DNA from: Clostridiales bacterium
GTDB lineage: Bacteria; Bacillota; Clostridia; Oscillospirales; Ruminococcaceae
Assembly: GCA_029007575.1 (NCBI GenBank)
Contig: JAQXIB010000071.1
Span: 1 to 15,494, forward strand
DNA: 15,494 nt
Direction of reading: 5' to 3'
Below are positions 6,174 through 14,089 of this stretch, piece by piece. The stretch's first letter is position 1. Each line of letters begins with the position of its first letter. A model generated the notes under the pieces. It saw only the letters and a list, made by a program, of their open reading frames with translations, did not search any database and had not been told where the DNA came from. The position numbers were made by a program, and so were the translations under genes.

Positions 6174-8225
6174 TTATCTGCGCACCGGCAGCGCATCATA
6201 CGGGATCATAGACGGCATTTTTGCCGAATCCCACTCTTTTCCGTTGATTCGAGCCGATTTCACAAGCATCGCGCTGCGGATATATTCCGGCTTGCCCGGA
6301 CAGAACGGATAGAGTCCCAGACAGGAAAACACATACCATGCCGCCATCGTACCGTTATCCTCATCCCCCGGGAATCCGTCCGGTTTGGAGGTGAACAATT
6401 CTTCACAGATTTTCTTAACCCAGAAATTCGTTTTTTCTTCCTCACCAAGCACCGCATACAGATAAGGAATGTGAAAGCTTGGCTGGTTGGAAATGGCGCA
6501 CTGACCAAAATCCACTGCCGCCATCTCGGTCATTTCATGGATTTCAAAACCGTATCCGCCCACTTCATAAAGCGGCGGTGTGGCGAACAGCTCATCCAGC
6601 TTTTTCAGCAGTGCTTCTTTTCCGCCGTGGAGTGCTGCCAATCCTTCCACATCATGCGGTACAAAAAAGCTGGTCTGCCAAGGGCCGCCCTCGGTATAAT
6701 CCCGTCCCCAACCAAACGGGCTGAAATCCGGTCTTTGCTCTCCCTTGCTGTCTCTCGGGCGCATAAACCCGGTGGCGGGATCATACAAATTCCGGTAATT
6801 TTTGGCACGCAAACGATATTCCTCTGCGATGTCCGGTCGATTCAGCACCTCTGCCACCTGCGCGATACAGAAATCGCCATATGCCGCATCCAGTGTCAAA
6901 TTGACGCTTTCTCTCTGCTCGTCACAGGGCACATAGCCATACTTGAGATAGGATACCACGCCGTGTCTGCCGTCACGCGGATCGGGAGCGGGATGATTGG
7001 CATGCTTGAGCATTCCCTCCAAGGCGACTTGCAACAAGTCGGACGACACGATGCCTTTCACTGCCGCATCCGCGATCACGGCGTCGATCAGCGTGCTAGG
7101 CATACAGTTCACTTCACCGAGGGACAGCCAACGAGGCAGCCATCCGCTGTCTTTATAATCGTTGACAAAACCCTCCAGCATCTCGGCATATTCCTTAGGA
7201 GCAATCATGGCAAACAAAGGATATACCGTCCGGAAGGTGTCCCAGAAGCCGTTATCGGTATACCGCACCCCCGCGCGTATTTTCCCGTCACAGGGAGAAT
7301 AATGAACAGCATTGCCTTTTTCGTCCAGTTCGTATGCTTTGTGCGGGAACAAAAAAGTCCGATACAGACAGGAATAAAAAGTCTTTTTCTGTTTTTCACT
7401 CTCTGCTTCTATTTCAATTCTGGAAAGATGTTCTTCCCAAATTTCGGCGGCTGTTTGCCGTCTGTCGGCAAAGCTGCCGGCTTCCTGCGTTAAATTGCAA
7501 ACTGCCTGTTCTTCACTGATATAAGAGATCGCTAACTGAAATTCGGTCTGCGCGACAGTCAGCGGCAGATGGAACGAACCCTTCGCCTCCTCCGATGAAT
7601 CGGAAAGCATCAAAGAACCGTCGCTGTGCCCTGCCGATATTTTAGCCGCATCTACCACACCGGACTGAAACTGAACAACGGCATACATCTTAAAATCAAC
7701 AGGCGCATCCATTGCATTGTGAACGGTAGTGGTCACGACCAGCCGATTCCGGTCGGCATCCCAACGCCAACTGTTTTCTCCGCCTACAGGGAAAAAGGAA
7801 AGCCAGCAATTTCCCTCCTGCGCGTAAGTCAGCCGCACTACCGCGCCTCGTTCCGTCGGAGTCAGTTCCAAGCGGCAACGGGAACGCAAAAAATCTAAGG
7901 ACAGATAATCCGGACGCAATACAGCCTGCTCGGGACGATATCCTGACCAGCGCTGATTCGCATCGAGACAAGGAACGCCGGTTTGCGGCTGGAACACAAT
8001 CGCCCCGTAATCGCCGATCCACGGACTGGGCTGATGGGTCAGCCGAACACCCTCTAAGCACCGATCCTCCGGATAATAAAACCAACTGCCGTTTCCACCG
8101 TTTGTCTGCGGCACAAAAGACGCCATTCCAAACGGCAGCTGCGTCAGCGGCAATGTGTTCCCGTTCGAATAACGAGAGGTTGATTTGGTGCCTTGACGGA
8201 TATCCACACTTTCAATATATGACAT
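6174..8225 (-). CDS. GH92 family alpha-mannosidase, cytoplasmic type
   Basis: Calcium-dependent exo-alpha-mannosidase, probably trimming alpha-1,2-linked (or related) mannose from imported N-glycan or mannan fragments. Of 683 residues, the N-terminal beta-sandwich shows LPLTQLPFGMASFVPQ (25-40), and the (alpha/alpha)6 domain shows YTDNGFWDTFRT (322-333), TEGGPWQTSFFVPHDVEGL (511-529, with E512 as likely acid) and GDEDNGTMAAWYVFSCLGLY (620-639, with D621/D623 as likely base pair and calcium region). No signal peptide. Oddity: after PGKPEY only 35 residues remain, and the usual closing beta-strands with a GG.L.F.MG-type motif are missing, so the C-terminus looks shortened. Start supported by AGGGAG about 9 bases upstream. 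It lies 33 bases behind the GH38 gene in the same operon. The palindromic element begins 55 bases beyond its stop. Confidence 0.93.
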   Translation of the reverse strand: MSYIESVDIRQGTKSTSRYSNGNTLPLTQLPFGMASFVPQTNGGNGSWFYYPEDRCLEGVRLTHQPSPWIGDYGAIVFQPQTGVPCLDANQRWSGYRPEQAVLRPDYLSLDFLRSRCRLELTPTERGAVVRLTYAQEGNCWLSFFPVGGENSWRWDADRNRLVVTTTVHNAMDAPVDFKMYAVVQFQSGVVDAAKISAGHSDGSLMLSDSSEEAKGSFHLPLTVAQTEFQLAISYISEEQAVCNLTQEAGSFADRRQTAAEIWEEHLSRIEIEAESEKQKKTFYSCLYRTFLFPHKAYELDEKGNAVHYSPCDGKIRAGVRYTDNGFWDTFRTVYPLFAMIAPKEYAEMLEGFVNDYKDSGWLPRWLSLGEVNCMPSTLIDAVIADAAVKGIVSSDLLQVALEGMLKHANHPAPDPRDGRHGVVSYLKYGYVPCDEQRESVNLTLDAAYGDFCIAQVAEVLNRPDIAEEYRLRAKNYRNLYDPATGFMRPRDSKGEQRPDFSPFGWGRDYTEGGPWQTSFFVPHDVEGLAALHGGKEALLKKLDELFATPPLYEVGGYGFEIHEMTEMAAVDFGQCAISNQPSFHIPYLYAVLGEEEKTNFWVKKICEELFTSKPDGFPGDEDNGTMAAWYVFSCLGLYPFCPGKPEYIRSAMLVKSARINGKEWDSAKMPSMIPYDALPVRR

Positions 8226-8258
8226 GGCCTTGCTCTCCCTTTTTGATTTCCTGTATCG

Positions 8259-10952
8259 TCACTGAATGCGGAGGGTGACAATTTTCTTCGAGCCCACCGT
8301 CAGCGTGATCTGATCTTTTCCTAACAATTCTGCCGGTTTTTCCGACATACTGCTCCGATAAATATTCCCCTGTGCAGTTACCGTTACCGTTTCTTCGGTA
8401 TCGCCGTACTGCCAGAAACGAAGCACCAGACCGTTTCCGTCCTCTGCCTGTTTCAAAGCAGACACTTGTATATGCGCCCCTTCTACCGCAACCGTAGACT
8501 GATCGTTTTGCAAAGCAACATCGGCATAAGGATCGGGACGATAGAACAACTCTTCCAAAGCACTGTCCTGCACAGCGGTGCGTCCACCCGAAAACTTTCT
8601 GCGGTCACAGGGCATAAACCCAACCAAAAGCGGATTGCGGAAACGTGATGCCATCTGCGGCAGCTCGGCGTCGACTGCCTTTCCGTTAAACAAGCAAACA
8701 CCCATCCGCCCTTCCAGCCGTCTGAGGCATTGGTTGGCGGGACAATACCACTGATCTCCGCTGGATACGGTGTCATCCATGTTCCGGTTGATCACACCGG
8801 TGGAACGGAACAGGGTGAACGCCAACCGGCTGTCATCTATTTTCTCACATTCGTGATTTCCCTCGGTGAACACCGCAATGCCGCGTCCTGCTTCTTCCAT
8901 TGCGGCAAAAGAGGTATTCGGATGCACCCGGCTGATGGTATGCGGATGATGGAATCCGTCCTCATGTGTGATGACGTCAAACGGGATGTCGGCTTGGAAG
9001 TGATTGCTGCAAATATCTGCCGCCACAATCAACCGCACGCGATGATCCTTGGCGGTATTGGTCACATCATAGGCAACTTCCAGCGTGCGATCGTCTTTTT
9101 TTAGGGTAAGTGTCAGAGAGATCGGCATTTCGATCATTTCGGTACCGCGGCAATGACGGTCAAAATCAAAGTTTGCGGGAACGCTCCAATTCCAAGACAG
9201 CTTGCAACGCTGCACATACGCATTCTTTTCCAGTATTGTGATCTCGGGTTTGATCCCGCGGGTATCAAGCGGCGCTTCTGCGGCAGGACGGAACAGATAG
9301 GAATCTCCTCTGTCTCCGGTGTCCTCTAAATAGATACAATCGGTCAGTATACGTCCGTTTTCCTTGTCCTGTATGGTAATACTGCCCTCCGTTGTCACTT
9401 CCACCCGCAGGAAATTGTTTTCCAGAATCGGCTCTGCAGAGGTAATCAGCGTCATGGCAGCCGGGCGTTTCTCGCATTTACGAACAGAATAGCCTTGCAT
9501 CGAGAATGGAGCGGTTTCCGGCACCGATAAATATACCCGACAGCGTTCCACCTCTATGATACCCGGCAGGTTGATCGGAGAAAAGACATCCATCGGTCCT
9601 TTTTCCCGGGAAATCAGAGAAAATGCAACTTCTTTGCCCTCGCCGTCATAAATCGCAAAGCCGTCTACACCGTCTGTTGCCGGAAAAATCAATTCCGCTT
9701 CGATGACACCCTTTTGGGGCGTACCCAGCGTATTCACCGCCACCAAAGAATATTCATCCGGATAGGAAACAGCCGCCGCATTATGCTGCGCAACCTCAAC
9801 CATTCCGCGGCGCAGCAGTTCATCAGTGACCTCGCTGATCGCCTGATAGCGATCCTCCATGTGTGCATGGATCTCATCTCGACTGCATCCGCAAATAGAG
9901 TCATGCGGATGATTCTGCATCAGCTTTTTCCACAGATAGCGCATGTAATTCTTGGGGTACACATTGGTGCATCCCGCCGCTTCCAGCATAGCATACAGCG
10001 GTTCCAACCGATTTTCCAACCGGTTTTGCGCAAGCACATTCAGCCGTTTCAGATAAGAACGAGAGGACAAGGTTCCCTGAAGGATAGAGCCGTCTCCGCC
10101 CATCCGCAGTTCCCCGCAATGGGTCATCATCGGCACCTGATGCTCATTTATGTAATTTCGGACATTTGCTACATAGTCGGTCATCTTGATCTGACGAACC
10201 GTTCCGTTAATCGCCTCTGTATTCAGCTTTTCCAGAATCGGCAGGAGGTTTTCCTGCGCTTCCAAATGGTCCACGCCGTTCATCAGCAACAGATAAGGAG
10301 TTACTGCCACTCCCTCAAAGCTGCGTTCCACGACCTCAATCAGCTTTTTCGCAAGTTCCGGATTCTCCGAAAAACGCTGCGCATTGTTATACCAATATTT
10401 CATATGGATCGCCAGCGCCTGCGTGCCGTCCGCCCCTTGCCATATAAATTCGGACGGGACCTGCTCGATCACGATCTTACCGTCTTCGTCTTTATGATAG
10501 CGGTCAAAGCCTCTGCCGAAAATAAAGTTATCGATCCCGAAATCACCGAGGATCTGCGGCAACTGAGAAATGTTTCCGAACTGATCCGGAGCATAGCCCG
10601 CATCCGCACAGGCACCGAACGATTCCGCAATACGATGTCCCTCAATCAAATTGCGAATGGTAGCTTCTCCGCTGGTGAGGTAAAAGTCATTTTGCAGATA
10701 CCAAGGTCCAATGACAATATTGCCCTTCTTGATCCATTGCGTCAGTTCCGGTCTTCTTTCGGGATAAATTTCCAGATAATCCTCCAGAACCACCGTCTGT
10801 GCATCCAAGTGGAAAATATATTCCGGATATTTTTCCAATATTCCCAAAAGATTGTTGATCAAATCGGCCAACTGCATCCGAAACTGTTCGAACGGTCTGT
10901 ACCATTCCCTGTCCCAGTGCGTATGTGATATGACACAATATACCTTTTCCAT
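8259..10952 (-). CDS. GH38 family alpha-mannosidase
   Basis: Zinc-dependent retaining alpha-mannosidase of 897 residues, the usual size for bacterial members. The catalytic domain begins at the N-terminus with SHTHWDREWY (9-18; H12 and D14 as zinc ligands) and FHLDAQTVVLEDYL (47-60). The nucleophile region is YAPDQFGN (120-127; D123), then NGVDHLEAQ (225-233) and NHPHDSICGCSRDE (347-360; H350 as the last zinc ligand). The C-terminal half, from about residue 400, is the beta-rich domain typical of the family. No signal peptide, so a cytoplasmic enzyme acting on imported manno-oligosaccharides. A GGGGGA ribosome binding site precedes the ATG by 10 bases. First gene of the GH38-GH92 operon; promoter at 11108-11136 and candidate operator at 11084-11099. 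Exact linkage preference cannot be read from sequence. Confidence 0.97.
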   Translation of the reverse strand: MEKVYCVISHTHWDREWYRPFEQFRMQLADLINNLLGILEKYPEYIFHLDAQTVVLEDYLEIYPERRPELTQWIKKGNIVIGPWYLQNDFYLTSGEATIRNLIEGHRIAESFGACADAGYAPDQFGNISQLPQILGDFGIDNFIFGRGFDRYHKDEDGKIVIEQVPSEFIWQGADGTQALAIHMKYWYNNAQRFSENPELAKKLIEVVERSFEGVAVTPYLLLMNGVDHLEAQENLLPILEKLNTEAINGTVRQIKMTDYVANVRNYINEHQVPMMTHCGELRMGGDGSILQGTLSSRSYLKRLNVLAQNRLENRLEPLYAMLEAAGCTNVYPKNYMRYLWKKLMQNHPHDSICGCSRDEIHAHMEDRYQAISEVTDELLRRGMVEVAQHNAAAVSYPDEYSLVAVNTLGTPQKGVIEAELIFPATDGVDGFAIYDGEGKEVAFSLISREKGPMDVFSPINLPGIIEVERCRVYLSVPETAPFSMQGYSVRKCEKRPAAMTLITSAEPILENNFLRVEVTTEGSITIQDKENGRILTDCIYLEDTGDRGDSYLFRPAAEAPLDTRGIKPEITILEKNAYVQRCKLSWNWSVPANFDFDRHCRGTEMIEMPISLTLTLKKDDRTLEVAYDVTNTAKDHRVRLIVAADICSNHFQADIPFDVITHEDGFHHPHTISRVHPNTSFAAMEEAGRGIAVFTEGNHECEKIDDSRLAFTLFRSTGVINRNMDDTVSSGDQWYCPANQCLRRLEGRMGVCLFNGKAVDAELPQMASRFRNPLLVGFMPCDRRKFSGGRTAVQDSALEELFYRPDPYADVALQNDQSTVAVEGAHIQVSALKQAEDGNGLVLRFWQYGDTEETVTVTAQGNIYRSSMSEKPAELLGKDQITLTVGSKKIVTLRIQ

Positions 10953-11083
10953 TGTTAAAAATCCCCCATCTGCATCGCTTTATTTTGCTTCCAAATCATC
11001 TGTGCATATCATCGTCTGAAACACTCCGTCCAAATGCCATGTGACGATCCTATCAAACAACAATTTAGAAACAAATATTTTCG

Positions 11084-11099
11084 TTATTAGATACAATTT
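11084..11099. promoter_or_regulatory. Candidate repressor operator 1 (mannosidase promoter)
   Basis: TTATTAGATACAATTT lies immediately downstream of the GH38 promoter -10 (11108-11113 on the minus strand), covering about +2 to +17 of the transcript, an ideal place for repression. It matches operator 2 at 14 of 16 bases (they differ only as CAATTT versus CAAATT). Confidence 0.6.
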
Positions 11100-11107
11100 A
11101 TAGATAA

Positions 11108-11136
11108 ATTATATTCCAGTCTTTTTTAAAAGTCAA
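11108..11136 (-). promoter_or_regulatory. Promoter of the GH38-GH92 mannosidase operon
   Basis: Minus strand: TTGACT (11136-11131), a 17-base spacer, then a perfect TATAAT (11113-11108). The start of transcription would be near 11101, giving a leader of about 150 bases. Near-consensus, hence probably strong unless repressed. Confidence 0.85.
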
Positions 11137-11221
11137 TAATATTTGTAAAGCAAATAAATATTTGTGATTATTAAACATATATTTTAATTATTATTGTTTT
11201 ATGTTTTATTTTAGATGTTCT

Positions 11222-11237
11222 TTATTAGATACAAATT
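11222..11237. promoter_or_regulatory. Candidate repressor operator 2 (centre of the divergent region)
   Basis: TTATTAGATACAAATT, a near-copy of operator 1 in the same orientation, about 138 bases away and upstream of the repressor promoter -35 (11261). Multiple sites at this distance would allow looping between operators, as in AraR-type systems; that is inference. Confidence 0.55.
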
Positions 11238-11260
11238 GAAAAACATTTCTAACATTTAGC

Positions 11261-11289
11261 TTGCATTCCTTTTTGCGGTGTGGTAAAAT
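11261..11289 (+). promoter_or_regulatory. Promoter of the GntR/LacI-type repressor gene
   Basis: TTGCAT (11261-11266), a 17-base spacer and TAAAAT (11284-11289). It lies about 95 bases before the repressor start. The following ATACAAATT overlaps the expected transcription start, suggesting autorepression. Confidence 0.7.
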
Positions 11290-11300
11290 AAATACAAATT
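11285..11300. promoter_or_regulatory. Candidate repressor operator 3 (repressor's own promoter)
   Basis: AAAATAAATACAAATT shares the ATACAAATT core with operator 2 and overlaps the -10 and start region of the repressor promoter. The left half is more degenerate than in sites 1 and 2, so confidence is lower. Confidence 0.4.
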
Positions 11301-11382
11301 TTAAAACAACTTTACCCGAGCCAAATCATCAGCTCGCTGCAAGCCACTGATCTCAACGCCAAAGAAAGGAATGCACACAACG

Positions 11383-12477
11383 ATGGCGAACAACGAAAAA
11401 AAATACCGGCAGGTTTATGATTATTTAATGCAATATATCGCTGACAACCATCTTCAATCGGATGACAAACTACCCACCGAAAACGAGCTTTCCGGGCACC
11501 TAAAGCTGAGCAGAACAACGATACGCCGCGCGCTTCAAGAACTGGTCGATGACAACATCGCTTATCGTGTTCAAGGCGGCGGTACTTATTTATCCGCAAA
11601 GCAATGCGCCAAACCCAACCTTTCTTTTATTCCGTTAGTCATTGGAAATCAGGACAAAGAGACCGGATTCTACGACTATATCTCGGGGGCGGAATCTTTT
11701 TTAAGTCATCATTCCTGTTATCTGACCGTACATTGCTCTCACAGCGACATCAAGCTGGAAGAGCAGATCATACAAAGGCTGATCGATGACGGAATCCGTT
11801 GTATGATGATCCGTGCCGTCTCCAGCCATTCCGCCGACTTCTTTTTACATCATATCCGCAACGGAATCCGATTTGTTTTTTTGGATTGCCTTCCCTATGC
11901 CGTTGATTCGGATTTAGTTACCTCTGACAACATTACCGGCGGAATGAACGCCTGTGAATATTTGATCCGGTTAGGGCATCAAAGGATCTTCTTTACAGAT
12001 GGTCAAGAGAATGACATCACTACCACCAACACCGTAAGAGACCGCTACACCGGCTATCTCCACGCCATGGCAAAGCACGGACTGCAGCAATTTAGCAGAC
12101 ACATTTCCTGCCCGGGTGAATCCGAACAGGTGCAAAAAATTTTATCGGAATTGTTTCAGACTCCGGAATCGCCGACTGCACTGTTCGCAGTCAATGATAT
12201 GCACGCTAGTAGCATCGTTTCCGCATTAAAAGAAATCGGTTTGCGCGTCCCGGAGGATGTATCCGTAATCGGGTTTGACGGGACAGCCATCGCTTCCGCT
12301 TTCAGCCCAAAAATCACAACCGTTGAACAACAATTCTTCAACATCGGTTATCATGCTGCCGAATTGGCATACCAACAAAGTCAGGAGCAGAGCATCAACT
12401 CCTATTCCTTTACGCACAAATATCTCCCGACCGGCATGCTGATCGGAGAATCCACCAAGCAACTGCTTGCAAAATAG
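11383..12477 (+). CDS. Transcriptional repressor, GntR-type HTH fused to LacI-type sugar-binding domain
   Basis: Predicted 364 residues. Residues 8-70 form a winged helix of the GntR family (LPTENELSGHLKLSRTTIRR, then YRVQGGGTYL). Residues about 80-360 are a periplasmic-binding-protein-like effector domain of the LacI/GalR kind, with LVTSDNITGGMNACEYLIRL, FAVNDMHASSIVSAL and the signature VPEDVSVIGFDGT. This is the domain order of B. subtilis AraR. It is divergent from the mannosidase operon and most likely represses it until a sugar, perhaps mannose or a manno-oligosaccharide, binds. Start choice: MANNEKKY at 11383, with AAAGGA 12 bases upstream; the ATG at 11371 directly abuts that site and is less likely. 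A strong terminator follows at 12530. Confidence 0.95.
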   Translation: MANNEKKYRQVYDYLMQYIADNHLQSDDKLPTENELSGHLKLSRTTIRRALQELVDDNIAYRVQGGGTYLSAKQCAKPNLSFIPLVIGNQDKETGFYDYISGAESFLSHHSCYLTVHCSHSDIKLEEQIIQRLIDDGIRCMMIRAVSSHSADFFLHHIRNGIRFVFLDCLPYAVDSDLVTSDNITGGMNACEYLIRLGHQRIFFTDGQENDITTTNTVRDRYTGYLHAMAKHGLQQFSRHISCPGESEQVQKILSELFQTPESPTALFAVNDMHASSIVSALKEIGLRVPEDVSVIGFDGTAIASAFSPKITTVEQQFFNIGYHAAELAYQQSQEQSINSYSFTHKYLPTGMLIGESTKQLLAK

Positions 12478-12529
12478 CATTTGCCGGAAAAGCCAATTTT
12501 GGCCGATGCCGCTTTTTCAGAAAACGTAT

Positions 12530-12572
12530 AACAGGGGTTGCCTCACACATTTTGTGACGCAACCCCTGTTTT
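12530..12572. terminator. Bidirectional terminator between repressor and URO-D-like gene
   Basis: AACAGGGGTTGC pairs with GCAACCCCTGTT over 12 bp, and the loop contains a further TCACA/TGTGA stem. TT follows on plus, and A/T flanks both sides, so it can end both convergent transcripts (repressor on plus, stop at 12477; URO-D-like on minus, stop at 12620). Confidence 0.9.
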
Positions 12573-12619
12573 GAAAACGATTCGGTTTATCAAGCTCCTT
12601 TACAGCAGATAACCGCAAA

Positions 12620-13585
12620 TTAATCCTGATAAATGCCTTCCTCTCGCCAAATACGATTCATCAACTCATATCTTTCGAGCGGCATACCGGTATAAACGCA
12701 ATTAGAGGTGGAGAAAATGTATCCGTACCCCTCCATGCCTTGTCTTAAGGCTCTCCGGACATCCGCGATGCATTCTTCTTCGGTTCCGGTTTGCAAAAGC
12801 GCGCAGTTGACATTTCCGATCAGGCAGACTCTGTCGCCATACAGCCGTTTTACCTCTGCCAGATCCACTCCGCCCTGCGGATCAAGGGAATGAAGCGCGT
12901 CCGGCCCACAATCAATGATCCGATCAATAATCGGCATGATATTTCCGTCGGTATGCTTGATCACATAGAAACCAAGCTGATGGAAAACAGAAATAATCTC
13001 TTTCAGATAAGGCGCGATAAATTCATCAAATAAATCCACGCTATAAAATGGCGCAGTGTTAAAGCAATAATCGGAGCAGAGAATAAATCCGTCCAACAGC
13101 CCCGGGTATTCATTCGCCCACGTTGCCGCCTTGTCCGCAAATTGTTTCACGCGCGCGGCAGCCTCCTGCTTCAGTTGCTCCGCTTCCTCATATAATCTCA
13201 CGGTAAAATCCATCATGCTGTCTCCGTCCGGGATCGGAAAAGTCGGGTCTCCGTGCATCATAATAAAATACTCGTCACCGCTTTTTTCGCGAATCGCTTT
13301 TAGCACGCGAACCGTCAGATCCATATTACCGAACTGATCTTCATGGACAAAAATCGCATCATGATTATATTTTTCCGCCACCATTAAATACATGTCCGCC
13401 AGATCATTGGCCTGATACTGCTTTTCTTTTTCACTCATCTGATTCCATTGGCCAAAAATCCGATTATAAGAATGCAGTTTTCCGACTGCCTCCAAGGACA
13501 AGCAAAACACCATTTCAAAATGGGGAACCAGTCCGCTGATCGGTTCCCTACGCAATGCTTTTATAAATCGCTCCTTATGTGTCAT
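12620..13585 (-). CDS. Uroporphyrinogen decarboxylase-like (COG0407/HemE-MtaA family) protein
   Basis: Predicted 321 residues, a TIM-barrel of the URO-D/methylcobamide methyltransferase superfamily. Visible features: THKERFIKALRREPISGLVP (2-21), FILCSDYCFNTAPFYSVDLF (167-186), KHTDGNIMPIID (210-221), LIGNVNCALLQTGT (255-268) and FSTSNCVYTGMP (291-302). The Arg-rich substrate motif of true HemE (RQAGR) is absent, and the MtaA-type His-x-Cys zinc pair is replaced by His211-Thr-Asp213, so it is probably neither a haem enzyme nor a proven methyltransferase. Such homologues often sit in sugar-utilisation loci with unknown function. The ATG at 13585 is chosen because AGGGAAG lies 8 bases upstream; an upstream extension to 13729 would run through the promoter. 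Confidence 0.88.
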   Translation of the reverse strand: MTHKERFIKALRREPISGLVPHFEMVFCLSLEAVGKLHSYNRIFGQWNQMSEKEKQYQANDLADMYLMVAEKYNHDAIFVHEDQFGNMDLTVRVLKAIREKSGDEYFIMMHGDPTFPIPDGDSMMDFTVRLYEEAEQLKQEAAARVKQFADKAATWANEYPGLLDGFILCSDYCFNTAPFYSVDLFDEFIAPYLKEIISVFHQLGFYVIKHTDGNIMPIIDRIIDCGPDALHSLDPQGGVDLAEVKRLYGDRVCLIGNVNCALLQTGTEEECIADVRRALRQGMEGYGYIFSTSNCVYTGMPLERYELMNRIWREEGIYQD

Positions 13586-13642
13586 ACCAAACGCTTCCCT
13601 TTTTTTATTCTTCAAGTATTTATCCTGCCGCTCCGGCAATTT

Positions 13643-13654
13643 CAAATCTATTTG
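13643..13654. promoter_or_regulatory. Palindrome at the transcription start of the URO-D-like gene
   Basis: CAAATCTATTTG, with 5-bp arms CAAAT/ATTTG, abuts the -10 hexamer (13656-13661) and covers the expected start. Its CAAAT arms loosely resemble the ATACAAATT sites of the mannosidase region, hinting at shared control, but the match is weak. A short TGCCG-CTC-CGGCA hairpin follows in the leader at about 13626-13638. Confidence 0.35.
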
Positions 13655-13655
13655 C

Positions 13656-13684
13656 AGTATACAGTACGACATGTTTTTTGTCAA
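13656..13684 (-). promoter_or_regulatory. Promoter of the URO-D-like gene
   Basis: Minus strand: perfect TTGACA (13684-13679), a 17-base spacer and TATACT (13661-13656). This gives a leader of about 65 bases before the ATG at 13585. Near-consensus sigma-A promoter. Confidence 0.88.
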
Positions 13685-13778
13685 TAGGAAACACACAAGA
13701 AAGCTATTCCCGTAAATCGAACCGGCCATCCTCCTGACTTTACATTAGATCAGTGGAATCGTTGGACAGCAGATCTAA

Positions 13779-13934
13779 TACTAAAATCTAATGAAACACT
13801 TTAATTTTTTCCGGCCTGAATTGCACCGGAACGTGTTATCCTCCTTGCTGGGCGTCAGCCCAGCGTCGTCGTCTGCCTTTTTCGGTACAATTCATTCTCG
13901 AAAATTGATTAAAGCTTTCAATTAGATTTTAGTA
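13779..13934 (+). mobile_element. 156-bp palindromic MITE/ERIC-like element, copy 2
   Basis: Same length and ends as copy 1, flanked by TAA on both sides (13776-13778, 13935-13937). The central hairpin is at 13847-13864 and CCTCCTT at 13840-13846. It lies in the divergent gap between the URO-D-like gene and the Y-family polymerase gene, ending 18 bases before the polymerase promoter -35. Over the visible part it differs from copy 3 at only two positions and is in the opposite orientation. Just before it, TTAGATC (13745) and GATCTAA (13772) form a minor inverted repeat. Confidence 0.88.
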
Positions 13935-13952
13935 TAAATGAGCCGCAAAGAA

Positions 13953-13981
13953 TTGACGGCATACCGAAAATATATTACAAT
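13953..13981 (+). promoter_or_regulatory. Promoter of the Y-family polymerase gene
   Basis: TTGACG (13953-13958), a 17-base spacer and TACAAT (13976-13981). The leader would be about 100 bases. No Gram-positive LexA box (GAAC-N4-GTTC) was seen between 13935 and 14090, so SOS control is not supported. The promoter begins 18 bases beyond the end of mobile element copy 2. Confidence 0.75.
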
Positions 13982-14089
13982 GAAAATAAACTGGATTAAA
14001 CTTAAAGCACAACGGCACAAAAAATATTTTTCGCCTTGTACTTTGTTGGCATATACCATAGCTATGAACGCAGAAAGGAGAGCCTTTGC

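Noticed and set aside
6471..7493. 340-codon plus-strand frame
   Set aside because: Antisense to the GH92 gene, which carries clear family motifs; no independent evidence for coding.
9714..10928. 404-codon plus-strand frame
   Set aside because: It is antisense to the GH38 gene over its whole length, has no family motifs, and its composition is that of a complementary frame.
13586..13729. N-terminal extension of the URO-D-like protein (48 extra residues)
   Set aside because: It would be translated across the near-consensus promoter at 13656-13684 and is not similar to the family; the ATG at 13585 has a good ribosome binding site.
13745..13778. TTAGATC ... GATCTAA inverted repeat before element copy 2, considered as a remnant of another element end
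   Set aside because: Only 7 bp and it does not contain the TACTAAAATC end; too short to support an insertion remnant.
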